From assembly GCF_000385565.1 (NCBI RefSeq), contig NC_021169.1, positions 1,904,571 through 1,968,570 of the forward strand: a DNA stretch of 64,000 nt, in the 5' to 3' direction. A program made the translations under genes and the position numbers. Shown here in pieces: positions 62,916 to 64,000 of this stretch (its first letter is position 1; each line of letters begins with the position of its first letter). Source of the DNA: Archaeoglobus sulfaticallidus PM70-1 (lineage in GTDB: Archaea > Halobacteriota > Archaeoglobi > Archaeoglobales > Archaeoglobaceae). A model generated the notes under the pieces. The model saw only the letters and a list, made by a program, of their open reading frames with translations. It did no database searches and had not been told where the DNA came from.

Positions 62916-63301
62916 GTGAGAGTTTTGTCCCAAAGCCAGCTGAAGATGTAAAAAATATTCTAACAACAATCAATTGGATTTCTTTTTTGTCATCAATTAA
63001 GCTGATTCAGAGAAAGAGAGGAACCACATGAAAACACTATGAGGGTTACTACATATTTATATACCACAATCTACATAAACAGGAAATGATAACTGAGCAC
63101 AAATACGCAAGTGTCTGGGCGCAAGAAATTAACCTCAGAACCTTTAAAATCGAGAAAAAACCACAAACGGGAGAGATTGCATATAGCAATATCTAAAGAA
63201 AATTATAATTTCCTTCGCAAACTCGAATTTCATTGATAATCCAGTATAAAGTTTAAATCTCAAATTCATCCAGATTTCGTGGTAGTTTCGCCAGTTTCCG
63301 T
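62916..63301. other. Gap before tRNA-Leu
   Basis: About 385 bases. It contains a possible 36-codon ORF (listed separately) with a TATA box, and TTTAAATC-type AT-rich sequence near 63250 that may serve the tRNA. Confidence 0.4.
63086..63196 (+). CDS. Possible 36-aa ORF
   Basis: MITEHKYASVWAQEINLRTF ending in AYSNI. A TATA box (TATTTATATACC, about 63052-63063) lies roughly 28 bases before the ATG, as for leaderless genes. No family, and short length makes chance likely. Confidence 0.25.
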   Translation: MITEHKYASVWAQEINLRTFKIEKKPQTGEIAYSNI

Positions 63302-63385
63302 GCGGGGGTTGCCGAGTCAGGAAAAGGCGCAAGGCTTAAGACCTTGTCCCGCAGGGGTCCGAGGGTTCAAATCCCTCCCCCCGCA
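63302..63385 (+). tRNA. tRNA-Leu (UAA anticodon)
   Basis: Long-variable-arm tRNA. Acceptor GCGGGGG/CCCCCGC, discriminator A, anticodon stem CAAGG/CCTTG with loop CTTAAGA (anticodon TAA), variable arm TCCCGCAGGGGTCC, T arm GAGGG-TTCAAAT-CCCTC. No intron is visible; CCA not encoded. Confidence 0.95.
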
Positions 63386-63431
63386 TTAATTTACCAGTAA
63401 ATAATAAATAGATTTAAGACTATCTATTCTT

Positions 63432-63968
63432 ATGCCAAGACCAAACAGAGGTAAAACTGAGACTGTTAAGAAACGAGCAATCTATGTTTATCTCCCATCC
63501 GAAGAGATGGCAGAAGAGTGGAAAAGAATAGCAAAGGAAAGAAACATTTCCATATCAAAATTTGTGGTTGAGTGCGTTCAGGAGTCGCTCTCAAAAGATG
63601 AATCGGATTTTGTTTCGAGAAAAGAGCTTCTTGACAGAGTTAAAAAACTTGAAGATGAGAATAAGGAGCTGAGAAAGGAGAACAGGATGCTTAAAAATCT
63701 TGTTGATAAGCTTGACGAGGAGTTGAAGATTTACAGAGCAAAACCCTTCCTCGAAAGTGAATTCGTTGGAAAGAGGGAATTCTCTGATGAGTTGATAGAT
63801 CTATTCAAAAGAAGGAAGTATGTGGAATACGAAGAGCTCTACTTACTCCTGAATGTTGATCCGGTAAATGACCAGGAACTGGTCAGGAGTTACCTCAGGC
63901 AGATAGAGGCACTCGAACAGTATGGCTTAATTGAGTCCACCGCGAGGGGGTGGAAATGGAAGCTCTGA
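63432..63968 (+). CDS. RHH / coiled-coil / winged-helix regulator next to tRNA-Leu
   Basis: 178 aa. Residues 15-55 (KRAIYVYLPSEEMAEEWKRI ... ISISKFVVECVQESL) form an RHH DNA-binding unit. Residues 60-105 are a heptad coiled coil (LDRVKKLEDENKELRKENR). The C-terminal third (SDELIDLFKRRKYVEYEELY ... YLRQIEALEQYGLIES) resembles a winged helix. It overlaps the next start codon by one base (TGATG), so the two are co-translated. Similar regulators accompany archaeal integrated elements, and the tRNA-Leu gene lies 47 bases upstream. Confidence 0.7.
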   Translation: MPRPNRGKTETVKKRAIYVYLPSEEMAEEWKRIAKERNISISKFVVECVQESLSKDESDFVSRKELLDRVKKLEDENKELRKENRMLKNLVDKLDEELKIYRAKPFLESEFVGKREFSDELIDLFKRRKYVEYEELYLLLNVDPVNDQELVRSYLRQIEALEQYGLIESTARGWKWKL

Positions 63969-64000
63969 TGCAGACCTCATTCCTTGAGGCTTTCAGAGAG
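63968..64000 (+). CDS. Start of next gene (partial, 11 codons)
   Basis: ATG overlapping the regulator stop, reading MQTSFLEAFRE before the window ends. The position downstream of a tRNA and a regulator suggests an integrase/recombinase, but 11 residues cannot show this. Confidence 0.4.
   Translation, partial: MQTSFLEAFRE

Overview
The window comes from a hyperthermophilic, sulfate-reducing archaeon of the Archaeoglobus type. Three things support this. It carries a full dissimilatory sulfate-activation and APS-reduction set (sat, aprBA, qmoABC). It carries archaeal information-processing genes (Cdc6/Orc1, Lhr helicase with its phosphoesterase partner, Sep-tRNA:Cys-tRNA synthase, a stand-alone 5S rRNA) and coenzyme F420 genes (cofG, cofH). 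Its promoters have archaeal TATA boxes about 25-30 bases from the start codon or transcript. The species cannot be fixed from sequence reading alone.

Layout. 1-4.1 kb: 3' part of cdc6/orc1, a relic transposon end, a MidA-like methyltransferase, a 56-aa zinc ribbon, an ECHDC3-like hydratase and a METTL5-like methyltransferase. 4.1-13.3 kb (minus strand): sat, a conserved small protein, aprB, aprA, qmoA, qmoB, qmoC, i.e. the whole route from sulfate and ATP through APS to sulfite plus the quinone-linked electron donor complex. 13.5-20.3 kb: DUF1786 protein, a possible leader peptide, cofG-cofH, ahbC (heme pathway), a candidate H/ACA guide RNA, an FGGY kinase relic, an MBL hydrolase and azlCD. 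20.3-22.4 kb: a queE/queD deletion scar and an IS200/IS605-family (IS1341-like) element. 22.4-36.7 kb: a TauE/DUF1634/RHH operon with operator-like repeats, a tungsten aldehyde oxidoreductase, nitroreductase, a ThyA-like protein, HD hydrolase, CoA-disulfide reductase-rhodanese fusion, a wHTH regulator with a perfect palindrome at its promoter, sulfide:quinone oxidoreductase with DUF1641 partner, and a cytochrome b/HdrD-like membrane module. 36.8-40.1 kb: tRNA-Gln, a second IS200/IS605 element with a nonsense-interrupted tnpB, then degraded DNA. 40.1-60.8 kb: metal ABC transporter, purD, an old-yellow-enzyme-type reductase with a membrane-tethered wHTH protein, SepCysS, EamA transporter, 5S rRNA, bifunctional nuclease, F420-type oxidoreductase, birA, a four-gene KaiC-like cluster, purE, cupin, phosphoesterase-Lhr, and a solute:sodium symporter with a 34-aa partner. 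60.8-64 kb: a secreted repeat protein broken by UAG, PsiE-like protein, a DUF2080 relic, tRNA-Leu, an RHH/coiled-coil/wHTH regulator and the first 11 codons of the next gene. This end may be the edge of an integrated element.

The energy genes form a coherent picture. Sat and AprAB activate and reduce sulfate, and Qmo feeds AprAB from the menaquinone pool. SQR, the rhodanese fusion and the cytochrome b/HdrD pair handle sulfur and quinone/thiol redox, and AOR supplies ferredoxin-linked aldehyde oxidation. The best candidates for something undescribed are the KaiC-like cluster (two intact and two P-loop-defective paralogs in one overlapping operon), the H/ACA-like RNA, and the recent exact 174-bp in-frame duplication in the DUF1641 gene. 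No CRISPR array was seen.
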